Source: Bog-756 sp963741055
Lineage (GTDB): Bacteria > Actinomycetota > Acidimicrobiia > Acidimicrobiales > RAAP-2
Direction: 5' to 3'
Length of the DNA stretch: 64,000 nucleotides
Assembly (NCBI GenBank): GCA_963741055.1
Contig: CAVUGU010000012.1
Coordinates: forward strand, 1-64,000
Part shown: one piece after another, positions 9,048-17,785 of the stretch
Position numbering within the stretch: the first letter of the stretch is position 1
Layout of the letters: each line of letters starts with the position of its first letter
Made by a program: the position numbers and the translations under genes
The notes under the pieces: generated by a model
Database searches by the model: none
The model's input: only the letters and a program-made list of their open reading frames with translations
What the model was told of the DNA's origin: nothing

Positions 9048-10524
9048 TTATGACGCGGAACTCGTCAATCGGACCAGTCCAGCTCGCGCCAAACGAGTGA
9101 CCAGATCGAACACGTCATGTCGTTCGAGACCCTCTCCATCCTTTCTGTCCATGGCGTCACCGAGTGACGCGCCCGGTTCCAGCGTCAGAAGGAATTGCAG
9201 CTCGGTGGGAGTTACGGCGACGTCGATGCCCGCTCCGGTCGGAAAACCGCCGCCGATACGACCGAGGATGTACTCGTCACCGGTAAAGGTCATCTCCTGG
9301 TCGAAACGGTGACCGGCGACCGGGTTCATGCAGAGATCGGCCAGAGCCTCCGGTTCCGCGCCCTCGGTCGTGACGTGGCCGTCAAGGACGTCGGCGAGCT
9401 GGTCGCCTCCCGGGCCGTCGAGGAAACGATCGGCGATGATCGCCCACGAGTGGGACGAGTCTCGCGTCGCCCTCTGCGGGCCGCGGAGACAGATCACCCC
9501 TTCGTACATGTGCTCGAGGCGGAGACGCTCGTATTCGGCCAGCCACTTGCGCACGGTGCGACGAAGCACGACCGGGTCAGGTGCCGCCATCTGGTTCCAA
9601 CGGGTCGCGTACTGGAGCGGCGTCGAGTCGCCGTAGCGAACGACGATCCCGTCGGCAGCCAACGGTGCGAGCCAGCCCAACGGTGTGGTCGACCACTCCT
9701 CACCGGCACGCTGCGCCCACTCGACGAGCATCACCGCGCGCCCGCCGGGCGCGAGGACGCCCGGTAGGTCGGTGAGCAGCGCGCCGCAGAGCTCATCCGC
9801 CTCGCGCCCGCCGTCTCGGTAGACCAACCGGTTCTCCGGTGAGATCACGAACGGCGGGTTGGTCACTACGAGGTCGAACGATTCGCCCTCGACCGGTTCG
9901 AACCACGAGCCCTCGCGCGCCTCGACCCGGTCGGTTCGGCAGAGCGCGGCCGACGCCTCGGTCATCGCCACCGCCCTCGGGTTCACGTCGACCGCGACGA
10001 CCGACTCGGCGTGGCTCGCGGCACAGAGCGCCTGGATGCCCGAGCCGGTCCCGAGGTCGAGCACCCTTCCGGTCGGCGCCCGCGGCGTGAACCACGCAAG
10101 TGACCGCCCCGCGTTGGTAAGGCCCATCACGTAGTCAGACGAGTCGCGCCACTCCGGCCAGTCGTGGAGGACGGCGACCCCGCCCCACCGTTCGATCCCG
10201 AACCGCGAGACGACCTCGGTCCCGGAGCGCTCGAGGAGCCCGGCTGCCTCGAGGTCGGCGACCTTGGCCGGGCCGGATCCGCTCGGCGAGCGCGCGGGCG
10301 TCGACCGCGTCGTGGCCGACGAAGAGATGGACCAGGAGGTCGAAGTCGGTCGGTCCGGACGGGTGTGGGCGGCGGGTCGTCACCTGCCGAGGAACAGGGG
10401 GGGTGCCGCCGATGGCTTCGGGCCAGGCGGGGACCGCCGCGATGGCACGCCCGAGGATTTGCCAGGCGCGGAGGCGGCCAGCGGGATGATCGAGAAAGGG
10501 AGGGTCGTGGGTCACCGCGCTCAC
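9048..10524 (-). CDS. Class I SAM-dependent methyltransferase with DUF7059-type N-terminal domain
   Basis: Reading from 10524, an N-terminal alpha-helical region (FLDHPAGRLRAWQILGRAI, FDLLVHLFVGHDAVDARALA) continues after one frameshift near 10270 as DPAKVADLEAAGLLERSGTE and joins a Rossmann methyltransferase: GRVLDLGTGSGIQALCAA (SAM loop), VVAVDVNP (acidic ribose-binding loop) and VVTNPPFVIS. The NPPF motif marks the family that methylates amide or exocyclic amino groups (HemK/RsmC-like), so the substrate is probably glutamine in a protein, or a base in RNA. A C-terminal extension of about 150 residues is typical of the actinobacterial version. The downstream ORF on its own (from 10130) would lack the N-terminal domain. 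Confidence 0.7.
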
Positions 10525-10693
10525 GGGTGGCTCCTCCCTCGTCTCTCGCCCTCGTTGGGGTCTGCCTCCGGCCGGAGCTGACTATGCGTCAGATAGGCTA
10601 CGTCGCTGCGCCACGAGCCGGCGTCGTACGCCGAACGCTCCGTCGGCACGTCGTTCTTGTTCCCTGTTGCCGATGCGAGGAGGCCCCGCCACC

Positions 10694-11973
10694 ATGGCTC
10701 CCGACGCCCCGTTGCACGGCATCCGGGTTCTCGAGTGCTCGGCCCTCGGACCGGCCGCGATCACCATGCCGCTGGTCGACCTCGGGGCCGAGGTGATCAA
10801 GGTCGAACCTCCCGCCGGCGACTACATCCGCGAGATGACCTGGCCGATAGTCGAGGGCGTCTCTTTGATGCACCTCCACGTGAACCGTGGCAAGCGCTCC
10901 ATCGTGATGGACCTCCGCCAGCCCGAGGACGTCGCGACCTTCAAGGAGCTGGCCAAGGTCTCCGACGTGGTCGTGGAGGCGATGCGTCCTGGTGGGCTCG
11001 CTCGCCGCGGGGTCGGGTACGAGGATCTGCGTTTGTTGAATCCTCGGTTGGTGTTCTGCACCATCTCCGGATACGGGATGACCGGGCCGTATCGGGATCT
11101 GCCGTCGCACGGGATCGCCTTCGACACCTGGGCGGGGATCGTCTCGCCTGCGGTGGACTCGGAGGGGTTCGCGTATTTGCCGGAGCACGCCTCGATGGGG
11201 ATCCACGCCGGGCCGTTGTTCGGCGCGCTTGGGGATCGTATCCGCGGTGCTGCGGGCGGAGCGGACCGGTGCAGGGTCCTTCTTGGAGATCGCTCAGTCC
11301 GACGCGGCCGCCGCCATGGACTGGTACCGGTCCGAGACCTGGCGTGCGTACGAGCGTCCTTCGTCGGAAGTGACGGGGAACAAGGCCGACGGGTACGAGC
11401 GGCGCGCACCGGGCACCGCCGGCATGGTCGAGGGCGTCCGCTACCAGGTCTACGAGACTTCGGATTCGCGCTTCGTCCTGTTCATGGCCTCCGAGCAGGC
11501 CTTCTGGAAGAACTTCTGCGCGGCGGTCGACCGGATGGACATGTTCGAGCGCTGGCCCGGGTCGAAGTACGCCGACCATGCACGTGGGAACATCGAGATG
11601 CGCCGCGAGCTCCGCGACATCTTCCGCGGTCGGTCTGCCGCCGAGTGGATCTCGTTCGGGATCACCGAGGACGTGCCGATCGCGCCGGTCAACTCGCCGA
11701 AGACGATCGCAGAGGATCCTCAGTTCCGCGAACGGTTCGAGTGGATTCCGGAGGAGCGTCTCGGTGCGGACGAGCTGCCCACCCCGCTCAAGTTCGTGGG
11801 TGAGTCGTTGCCCTTGCCTTGGCACGCGCCGACGGTCGGTGAGCACACCGATTCGGTGTTGTCTGAGGTGCTGGGGTGGGACGCGGCTCGGATTGCGGAG
11901 TCGCGGTTCACGGGGCGGGCTCGGTGGGGCCGGGGCCGGTGGGTCCGGGGCCGGCGGTACAGGCGAGGGTTAG
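10694..11973 (+). CDS. CaiB/BaiF family (class III) CoA-transferase, frameshifted
   Basis: Transfers CoA between carboxylic acids. ATG 10694 has GAGGAGG upstream and starts MAPDAPLHGIRVLECSALGP, the typical CaiB N terminus, followed by ALGPAAITMPLVDLGAEVIK and EPPAGDYIREM. VFCTISGYGMTGPYRDLPSH and HAGPLFGAL follow. A single-base shift near 11230 moves the reading into MGIVSAVLRAERTGAGSF and continues to LKFVGESLPLPWHAPTVGEH. The frame in use runs on to 12110, over the start of the next gene; a further shift near 11910 would give a stop at 11971-11973 with a Gly-rich tail. Context with a DUF35/thiolase pair suggests CoA-dependent catabolism. Confidence 0.75.
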
Positions 11974-11977
11974 GTCC

Positions 11978-11997
11978 GGTATCAGATTTGGTATCAT
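11978..11997 (+). promoter_or_regulatory. Direct repeat overlapping a -10-like hexamer upstream of the XRE-nucleotidyltransferase gene
   Basis: GGTATCA occurs at 11978-11984 and 11990-11996, 12 bp apart (just over one helical turn). The second copy overlaps TATCAT at 11992-11997, a good -10 hexamer placed so that transcription would begin within a base or two of ATG 12004, that is a leaderless mRNA. The repeat could be the operator of the encoded HTH protein. Seen directly; regulatory role inferred. Confidence 0.45.
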
Positions 11998-12003
11998 GGC
12001 TCC

Positions 12004-12891
12004 ATGGACGCTTCGGTGCTGCTCCAGGAAGCCCGCCGTCGGAGCGGTATCTCTCGGAGGCAGCTCGCCCTTCGGGGAGGTACCTCTGCCTCGACGTTGT
12101 CCGCCTATGAGTCGGGATCGTCGGTCCCCTCCGTCGCGACGCTGAACCGGCTGCTGCGTGCCGCGGGTTTCGAACCCGAAGCCAACCTGAGGCCGGTGCC
12201 CGCCACGGACAATGAGGAACTTGCCGAGAAGATCGAGGCCCTGTTCTCGTTCGTCGACGCCCTACCGCGTCGCCGTCGCGGGCCACTCCGGTATCCCGTT
12301 TTCGGAGCGGCGGCGACGGCTCGGTCGATGAAGCCGATCCTCGATGCGATCGTCGAGCTCCACGATGCCCTCGATGCAGCAGGCATCCGTCACACGTTCG
12401 GGGGGGCATTCGCTCTGCTCTGGTGCACGGGCGAGCCGAGGACGACCATCGACATCGACCTCAACGTCTTCGCTCCCCCGACGGACACCGAGCGTGTCCT
12501 CGACGCCTTGCCGGTGGAGCTCATCGCGACCGACGAGGACCGGTCGAGACTTGCGACGGTCGGCCAGACCCGCCTGTCGTTCGACGGAATCCCGGTCGAC
12601 ATCTTCTTCGACACCACCCCCTTTCACGACGACCTGCAGTTGCACACCGTCGAACATCAGCTGGCAAACCGACGGCTTCCCTTCCTCGGCTGCAACGACC
12701 TCGCCGTTTTCAAGGCCTTCTACAACCGACGGAAGGACTGGGCGGACATCGAGGAGATGCTTCGGGCAGGACGGCTCGACGTCGCGTACGTCAGTGGGAT
12801 CCTCGGGGAGTATCTCGGACCGGATGACCAGCGCATTCGTGAGCTGCACACGATCCGCGACGAGACGGTCGAATCATCCCACTCTGAGTAG
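12004..12891 (+). CDS. XRE helix-turn-helix fused to a nucleotidyltransferase-like domain
   Basis: 295 residues. Residues 1-60 form a Cro/CI-type HTH: VLLQEARRRSGISRRQLALR, then TSASTLSAYESGSSVPSVAT. Residues about 115-260 form a polymerase-beta-like nucleotidyltransferase fold with GIRHTFGGAFALLWCTGEP, RTTIDIDLNVF (the paired acidic residues, D-x-D) and FDGIPVDIFFDTTPFHDD. This resembles AbiEii/MenT-type NTase toxins and their relatives, which tRNA- or nucleotide-modify targets, but here toxin-like and antitoxin-like parts are one chain. No partner gene is adjacent: the neighbours are CoA metabolism genes. The transcript appears leaderless, with a direct repeat over the promoter suggesting autoregulation. 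A housekeeping nucleotidyltransferase cannot be excluded. Confidence 0.7.
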   Translation: MDASVLLQEARRRSGISRRQLALRGGTSASTLSAYESGSSVPSVATLNRLLRAAGFEPEANLRPVPATDNEELAEKIEALFSFVDALPRRRRGPLRYPVFGAAATARSMKPILDAIVELHDALDAAGIRHTFGGAFALLWCTGEPRTTIDIDLNVFAPPTDTERVLDALPVELIATDEDRSRLATVGQTRLSFDGIPVDIFFDTTPFHDDLQLHTVEHQLANRRLPFLGCNDLAVFKAFYNRRKDWADIEEMLRAGRLDVAYVSGILGEYLGPDDQRIRELHTIRDETVESSHSE

Positions 12892-12900
12892 GCTTCGCTC

Positions 12901-13407
12901 GTGACCCCTGCAACTACTTCTGGCAAGACCCGGGTCCCTGCTATCGAGGGCTGGTTCACCATGGACGAGCAGGCACCAGCACTGCTCGGTAGCCGTTGCA
13001 CGAGCTGTGGGCTCGTCTCCTTCCCGAAGGAGACCTACTTCTGTCGCAACCCGGTCTGCCAGGGGACCGAATTCGCGGAGGTCGAACTCAGCCGCACCGG
13101 CACGGTCTGGTCCTTCACCGACGCCTGCTACCAGCCCCCCGAGCCCTACCGCGCAGCCGACCCCTATGTGCCCTTCGCGATCGCCGCGGTGGAGCTCGCC
13201 GCCGAGAAGATGGTGGTGATGGGCCAAGTGGTCGCCGGGGTCGGTGTCGCCGATCTGGCGGTCGGGACCGAGGTCGAGCTCGTCCTCGACACGCTCTACG
13301 AGGACGACGATCACGAGTACCTGGTCTGGAAGTGGCGGCCGGTGGGTGTTCGCGGGGCGGCGGGCGACGGCCGGTCTGGTGCGGAGAAGGAGCCGGCCGG
13401 TGCCTGA
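12901..13407 (+). CDS. DUF35 OB-fold/zinc-ribbon protein, partner of the Ltp-type thiolase
   Basis: 168 residues from GTG 12901, 9 bp after the previous gene. A rubredoxin-like zinc ribbon (LGSRCTSCGLVSFPKETYFC and NPVCQG, four cysteines) is followed by an OB-fold (GTVWSFTDACYQPPEPYRA, DPYVPFAIAAVEL, MVVMGQVV). DUF35 proteins (ChsH2 type) bind acyl-CoA and form complexes with thiolase-like proteins such as steroid side-chain aldolases. Its last 8 bases overlap the start of the thiolase gene, and the ribosome site AAGGAG for that gene lies inside its coding end, a strong sign of coexpression. Confidence 0.85.
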   Translation: MTPATTSGKTRVPAIEGWFTMDEQAPALLGSRCTSCGLVSFPKETYFCRNPVCQGTEFAEVELSRTGTVWSFTDACYQPPEPYRAADPYVPFAIAAVELAAEKMVVMGQVVAGVGVADLAVGTEVELVLDTLYEDDDHEYLVWKWRPVGVRGAAGDGRSGAEKEPAGA

Positions 13408-14599
13408 CGAAAAGCGGGTCGCCGTCCTCGGCGCGGGGATGCACCCCTGGGGGAAGTGGGGTCGCAACTTCGTCGAATACGGGCTCACCGCCGCCGGCGA
13501 CGCGCTCACCGATTCGGGCCTCGCCTGGACCGATATCGAGTACGTCGCCGGAGCGGACACCATCCGCAACGGCTATCCCGGCTTCGTGTCGGGCGCGACC
13601 TTCGCCCAAGCCCTCGGGTGGACCGGGGCGCGGGTCTCCTCCGCCTACGCGGCCTGTGCGTCGGGGGCACAGGCGATCGCCAACGCCCGCGCCCAGATCC
13701 TCGCCGGGCTCTGCGACGTGGCGTTGGTGGTCGGGGCCGACACCACGCCGAAAGGCTTCTTCGCCCCGGTCGGTGGTGAGCGCAAGGACGACCCGGACTG
13801 GCTCCGCTTCCACCTGCTCGGCGCGACCAACCCGACCTACTTCGCGTTGTACGCCCGCCGGCGGATGGAGCTGTTCGGCGCAACCGAAGAGGACTTCGCC
13901 GCGGTCAAGGTCAAGAACGCGCGCCACGGGCTCGCCAACCCGAACGCCCGTTACCGCAAGGAGGTCACCGCGGAGGAAGTGCTCGCCTCACCGATGGTCG
14001 CCGATCCCCTCCGCCTGCTGGAGATCTGCGCCACCTCCGACGGCGGCGCGGCGCTGGTGCTCTCGAGCCTCGACTTCGCCCGTCGGCAGGGCGGCGCTGA
14101 CGACCTCGTGACCATCGACGCGGTCTCGACGGTCACCCCGCGGTTCCCACAAACGATCATCGAGATGCCCAACTTCTCGACCGACTCGGCCGCCGCGGGT
14201 GCGACCATCGGGCCGAGCTTCAAGCAGTCGGTTGCCCTGGCCGCCTACGAGGAGGCTGGCATCGGGCCCGAGGACGTGGACCTCGCCGAGGTCTACGACC
14301 TCTCCTCCGCGCTCGAGCTCGATTGGTACGAGGACATCGCGCTCTGCAAGGAGGGCGAGGCCGAACGCTTGCTTCGCGACGGCGACACCGCAGTCGGGGG
14401 CCGGGTGCCGGTCAATCCGTCGGGTGGGCTCTCCAGCTTCGGCGAGGCCATCCCCGCCCAGGCCATCGCGCAAGTCTGCGAGCTGGTCTGGCAGCTGCGT
14501 GGCCGGGCCGCCGGGCGCCAGGTCGAGGGGGCGCGGGTCGGCATCACCGCGAACCAGGGGCTGTTCGGTCACGGCTCCTCGGTGATCGTCTCGCGCTAA
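13400..14599 (+). CDS. Lipid-transfer-protein (Ltp/SCP-x) type thiolase-like enzyme
   Basis: 399 residues from GTG 13400. It starts VPDEKRVAVLGAGMHPWGKW and carries the thiolase cysteine region SSAYAACASGAQAIANARAQ. At the C terminus, where degradative thiolases have G-H-P, it reads NPSGGLSSFGEAIPAQAIAQ, followed by NQGLFGHGSSVIVSR. From memory, loss of that His and the FGEA-type motif are typical of Ltp2-like proteins that act with DUF35 partners as retro-aldolases on steroid or branched side-chain CoA esters. Together with the overlapping DUF35 gene this suggests an aldolase-type complex, but substrate cannot be read from sequence. Downstream gene converges. Confidence 0.8.
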   Translation: MPDEKRVAVLGAGMHPWGKWGRNFVEYGLTAAGDALTDSGLAWTDIEYVAGADTIRNGYPGFVSGATFAQALGWTGARVSSAYAACASGAQAIANARAQILAGLCDVALVVGADTTPKGFFAPVGGERKDDPDWLRFHLLGATNPTYFALYARRRMELFGATEEDFAAVKVKNARHGLANPNARYRKEVTAEEVLASPMVADPLRLLEICATSDGGAALVLSSLDFARRQGGADDLVTIDAVSTVTPRFPQTIIEMPNFSTDSAAAGATIGPSFKQSVALAAYEEAGIGPEDVDLAEVYDLSSALELDWYEDIALCKEGEAERLLRDGDTAVGGRVPVNPSGGLSSFGEAIPAQAIAQVCELVWQLRGRAAGRQVEGARVGITANQGLFGHGSSVIVSR

Positions 14600-14634
14600 C
14601 CGCTGGCTGCCGGCCGGCTGCATCAGCGGAGTCT

Positions 14635-15583
14635 CTACTCGTTGAGCGAGGACGATCTTTCCGAGCTTCTTGCCCGCGGTGAAGCGCTCGTAGGCGCTTG
14701 CGGCGTCGGCCATCGCGAAGGTCTCGGCGACCGTCACCTGGATCATGCCCGCCGCCAGCAGCGGCACGACGTGGGCCTCGACTGCTCGGGCGACCGCGGC
14801 CTTCTCGGCTTCGGTGCGTCCCCGGAGGGTCGACCCGGTGAGAAAGGCGCGAGCCGCCATCACCTGGAGAAGGTTGATCTCGACCTTCGCGCCCGCACCG
14901 CTGACCCCGATCACCACGATCCGCCCTCCGGTCGAGAGCAACGGCAGCACCGCGGCCACACCGGGCGCGCCGACCAGCTCGAGCGAGACGTCGAAGGGTC
15001 CGTGCGCGCCGATGCCGTCGGGCTCGACCACCAGGTCGGCCCCGAGCGCCCGGACCGCATCGTGGAACTCGGAGTGCCGCACCGAGGCGACGACGATGGC
15101 GCCGGCCGCGTGGGCGAGCTGCACGGCCGCGGTCCCCACTCCTCCGGCCGCTCCCGACACGAGCACTCGCTCTCCCACCGAGAGGTGCGCCCGGCTGAAC
15201 AGCGCGTCGTACGCGGTCGAGAAGACCTCCGGAAACCCTCCCGCCTGCTCGAAGGGAACTCCTGGTGGGACCGGCACCAGCGCGCTCTCCGGCACGACGA
15301 TCAGCTCTGCCTGGCCTCCACCGCCGCTGAGCCCCATGACCCGGTCGCCGAGCGCGAAGCGCGATGCGCCTCTGCCGAATCCGGCCACCTCACCCGCGAA
15401 CTCCATCCCCGGGATGTCCTGCGGCCAGCCGGGCGGAGCCGGGTAGCCACCCCGCACCTGCATGGGGTCTGCTCCGTTGATCCCGGCCGCCCGGACCGAC
15501 ACCAACACCTCTCCCCGCCCGGGGACCGGGTCCTCGTGGTCACGCCACTCGAGGGTCCCCTCGACGATGGTCACCGCGCGCAT
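14635..15583 (-). CDS. Zinc-independent MDR / quinone oxidoreductase-like NADPH reductase
   Basis: Starts at ATG 15583 (MRAVTIVEGTLEWRDHEDPV). It shows the MDR GroES-like half (GEVLVSVRAAGINGADPMQV, PGMEFAGEVAGFG, LGDRVMGLSGGGGQAEL) and the nucleotide-binding half with the AxxGGVGxxxxQ motif (VSGAAGGVGTAAVQLAHAAG), ending GKKLGKIVLA. No catalytic or structural zinc cysteines are visible, so it belongs with quinone reductases/enoyl reductases. The frame does not stop after KIVLA but runs antisense through the thiolase gene to 13988; a one-base shift near 14642 gives the expected end at TAG 14635-14637. I annotate that shorter end. Confidence 0.75.
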
Positions 15584-15673
15584 CGGCCCAGGCTATCGAC
15601 GGTGTCGATTACCCCGCTGATGGTGACAGCGGGTGGTGCGCCCCCGTAACCTGTGGGTTCGGGAGGCTTCTGG

Positions 15674-16729
15674 ATGACGACCGAATCGGCGACCGGGAGC
15701 GGGGCAACACGACCGTTCGACGCCGCGGGCACCCGCGGGCTGGTTGCCGCGCCCGAGCACTTCCCCGAGCCGACCGCGGGCATGGTGCTGCACCGCGTCC
15801 TCGCCATGTCGGCCCGCACCTTCCTCTTGAACGACATGGGTGACGAGCTCGTCGACGACGAGAGCCGCGCCGGCACCTTGGAGGCCCTCACCGCCAAGAT
15901 GGGCACCCGGCCCCTCTGGGCCCAGTCCGCTCTCGAATCGCTGGAGGGTACCGAGCGGCGTCAGACCGAGACCGACCGCATCCACCAGAGCCGGGTGGCC
16001 ATGCGGCGCACCCGCTCCAACCTGCGCACCTTCCGCCTGGTCTTCGATCCCGCCTGGAGCACCGCCCTCCGCGCCGAGCTGGCCTGGTACGGCGGTCGCC
16101 TCGGCGAGTCGAGGGACCTCCACATCCTGCGCGGCATCATCGCCGAGAAGGGTCCCGACGTCATGGACGCCGACCAGGTCGACCAGCTCGGGGCGGTGGT
16201 CACGGAGCGGCTGGCGAAGACCATGAACGAGATCGCCAACGAACGCGGCAAGGCACGCCGCTTCCAGCTCACCGAACAGATGATGGGCATCTGGGACCGT
16301 CCGCACTTCAAGTCCAAAGCGACCAAGCCGGCCGAGGAAGTGCTTCCGCCTTTGCTCACCCGCGCCTGGCACGACCTGCGCGGCGCGGCCAGCAAGGCGC
16401 GCAAGAAGCCCTCCAACACCAATCTCCACAAGCTCCGGATCCGCTTGAAGGACCTCCGTTACGGCTGCGAGACCATCGCACTGATCGAGGGCAGTCCGGC
16501 CCGCAAGACCGCACGCGCCGCCGAGAAGCTCCAGACAAAACTCGGCGACCTCCACGACGCGGTCTTCTCGATCGACTGGTTGGAAGCTTTGGCCATCGAC
16601 CGCCCCGATTTGGCCGACCCGATCGACGAGCTGATCACCGTCCAGGAGGATGCGGCCAGCGAGGCCCGCAAGGGCTGGAAGAAGGAGCTGAAGGAAGTCG
16701 ATCGCCGCTGGCGCCGCTGGCGGAGCTGA
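15674..16729 (+). CDS. CHAD domain protein (polyphosphate-binding family)
   Basis: 351 residues. ATG 15674 sits 8 bp after GGGAGG, better than the upstream GTG 15653. The body is an all-helical CHAD domain with its conserved basic helices: DRIHQSRVAMRRTRSNLRTF and NLHKLRIRLKDLRYGCETIA, the second repeat ending KLQTKLGDLHDAVFSIDWL. CHAD domains bind inorganic polyphosphate through these His, Arg and Lys residues, and many associate with polyP granules. There is no CYTH domain in front, so it is a stand-alone CHAD protein. It converges on a gene for a polyphosphate-glucokinase-like enzyme, with only 27 bp between the stops, which supports a polyP-related role. Confidence 0.85.
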   Translation: MTTESATGSGATRPFDAAGTRGLVAAPEHFPEPTAGMVLHRVLAMSARTFLLNDMGDELVDDESRAGTLEALTAKMGTRPLWAQSALESLEGTERRQTETDRIHQSRVAMRRTRSNLRTFRLVFDPAWSTALRAELAWYGGRLGESRDLHILRGIIAEKGPDVMDADQVDQLGAVVTERLAKTMNEIANERGKARRFQLTEQMMGIWDRPHFKSKATKPAEEVLPPLLTRAWHDLRGAASKARKKPSNTNLHKLRIRLKDLRYGCETIALIEGSPARKTARAAEKLQTKLGDLHDAVFSIDWLEALAIDRPDLADPIDELITVQEDAASEARKGWKKELKEVDRRWRRWRS

Positions 16730-16756
16730 GACCCCTCGGCCCGGCCCGGGTCGCCC

Positions 16757-17647
16757 TCAGTTGACGGGGCCGGTCACCACCGCGTGGTCGGTGTCCCAGA
16801 GCTTGATCCCGCCGAGGATCCCCGCAGTGTTGTCGATGACCGTGACGTCAGCGGGGAGATGATGCTTCGGCAGGCGTCGCGAGTTGCCGCCTCCGAGGTA
16901 GAGGTGGTCGAAGAACATCATCTCGCGCATGTTCACGATCGCCTTCATCACCCGCTTGTTCCAGCGCTCCTCGCCGACTTCCTTGCGGGCCGCCTCGCCG
17001 AGCTGCTCGTCGTAGGTCTGGCCCTTTCGGAAGGGCTGGTGGGCGATCTCGAGGTGGGGCAGGAGCTGTCCGTTGAAGAAGAGGCCGGTGCCGAACCCGG
17101 TGCCGAGCGTGACGACGAGTTCGAGTCCTTGACCCTTGACGACCGCCGCACCTTGGATGTCCGCGTCGTTGGCGACCCGGGTCGGAATCTGAAAGACCTT
17201 GGTCAGTGCCAACTCCAGGTCGAAGTGGTCCCAGAGCTTCGCGAGATCGGGGTCGACCGTCGTTCCCGGTCCGCTCTTCGTGACGAAGTGCGGTGCCGAG
17301 AGAATCAGCCCCTGGCGCACCATCCCCGGAAAGCCGACCGAGGCCCGCTCGGCATCGGGAAGCGGAGCGACCAGTTTGGTGAGCTCGGCGACCAGCCGGT
17401 CGGGGGGCAGTGGGTAAGGAGTCGAAACCTTGACCCGGTCGGCGACCATCGTTCCCTTCACGCCAAGCACCGATGCCTTGAGACCGGTGCCGCCGATGTC
17501 GACCGCGAGGGTGTAGGGGTGACTCGGCGCTCCCTCTTGTTCCGCGGTGGGCACGTCCCTCGGGGATCGTTCCTCCGGGTCGGCATCCGCAGCGACAGCC
17601 GGCTCGGACGGGAGGCCCTCGATCCCGGATTGTTCGAACACGCTCAT
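16757..17647 (-). CDS. ppgK: ROK-family kinase, probable polyphosphate glucokinase
   Basis: 296 residues from ATG 17647 (a TTG at 17650 precedes it). After a 45-residue acidic N-terminal extension comes the phosphate-1 loop YTLAVDIGGTGLKASVLG, then VGFPGMVRQGLILSAPHFV, the phosphate-2 type TLGTGFGTGLFFNGQ, and IAHQPFRKGQTYDEQLGEAA, a segment typical of PpgK that differs from ordinary glucokinases. YLGGGNSRRL and IDNTAGILGGI complete the ROK fold. The reaction would be glucose plus polyP (or ATP) to glucose-6-phosphate. Convergent CHAD neighbour reinforces the polyP assignment. No helix-turn-helix domain, so it is not a ROK repressor. Confidence 0.75.
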   Translation of the reverse strand: MSVFEQSGIEGLPSEPAVAADADPEERSPRDVPTAEQEGAPSHPYTLAVDIGGTGLKASVLGVKGTMVADRVKVSTPYPLPPDRLVAELTKLVAPLPDAERASVGFPGMVRQGLILSAPHFVTKSGPGTTVDPDLAKLWDHFDLELALTKVFQIPTRVANDADIQGAAVVKGQGLELVVTLGTGFGTGLFFNGQLLPHLEIAHQPFRKGQTYDEQLGEAARKEVGEERWNKRVMKAIVNMREMMFFDHLYLGGGNSRRLPKHHLPADVTVIDNTAGILGGIKLWDTDHAVVTGPVN

Positions 17648-17785
17648 CAACTCTGCACGCTAATGCCGCAGTCGCCCGCCTCTACGCCATGTCCGAGGCG
17701 GTGCCGTTCTACGCGGTCTGGGGTCAGGCAGGGCCCGCATTCGGCCACTGTCGGCTCGGGGACGATCCGGCTAGTTTGACCTGCG

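Noticed and set aside
15593..16555. 320-codon minus ORF opposite the CHAD gene
   Set aside because: Antisense shadow: Leu/Val/Gly-rich with no recognisable fold, while the plus strand has complete CHAD motifs.
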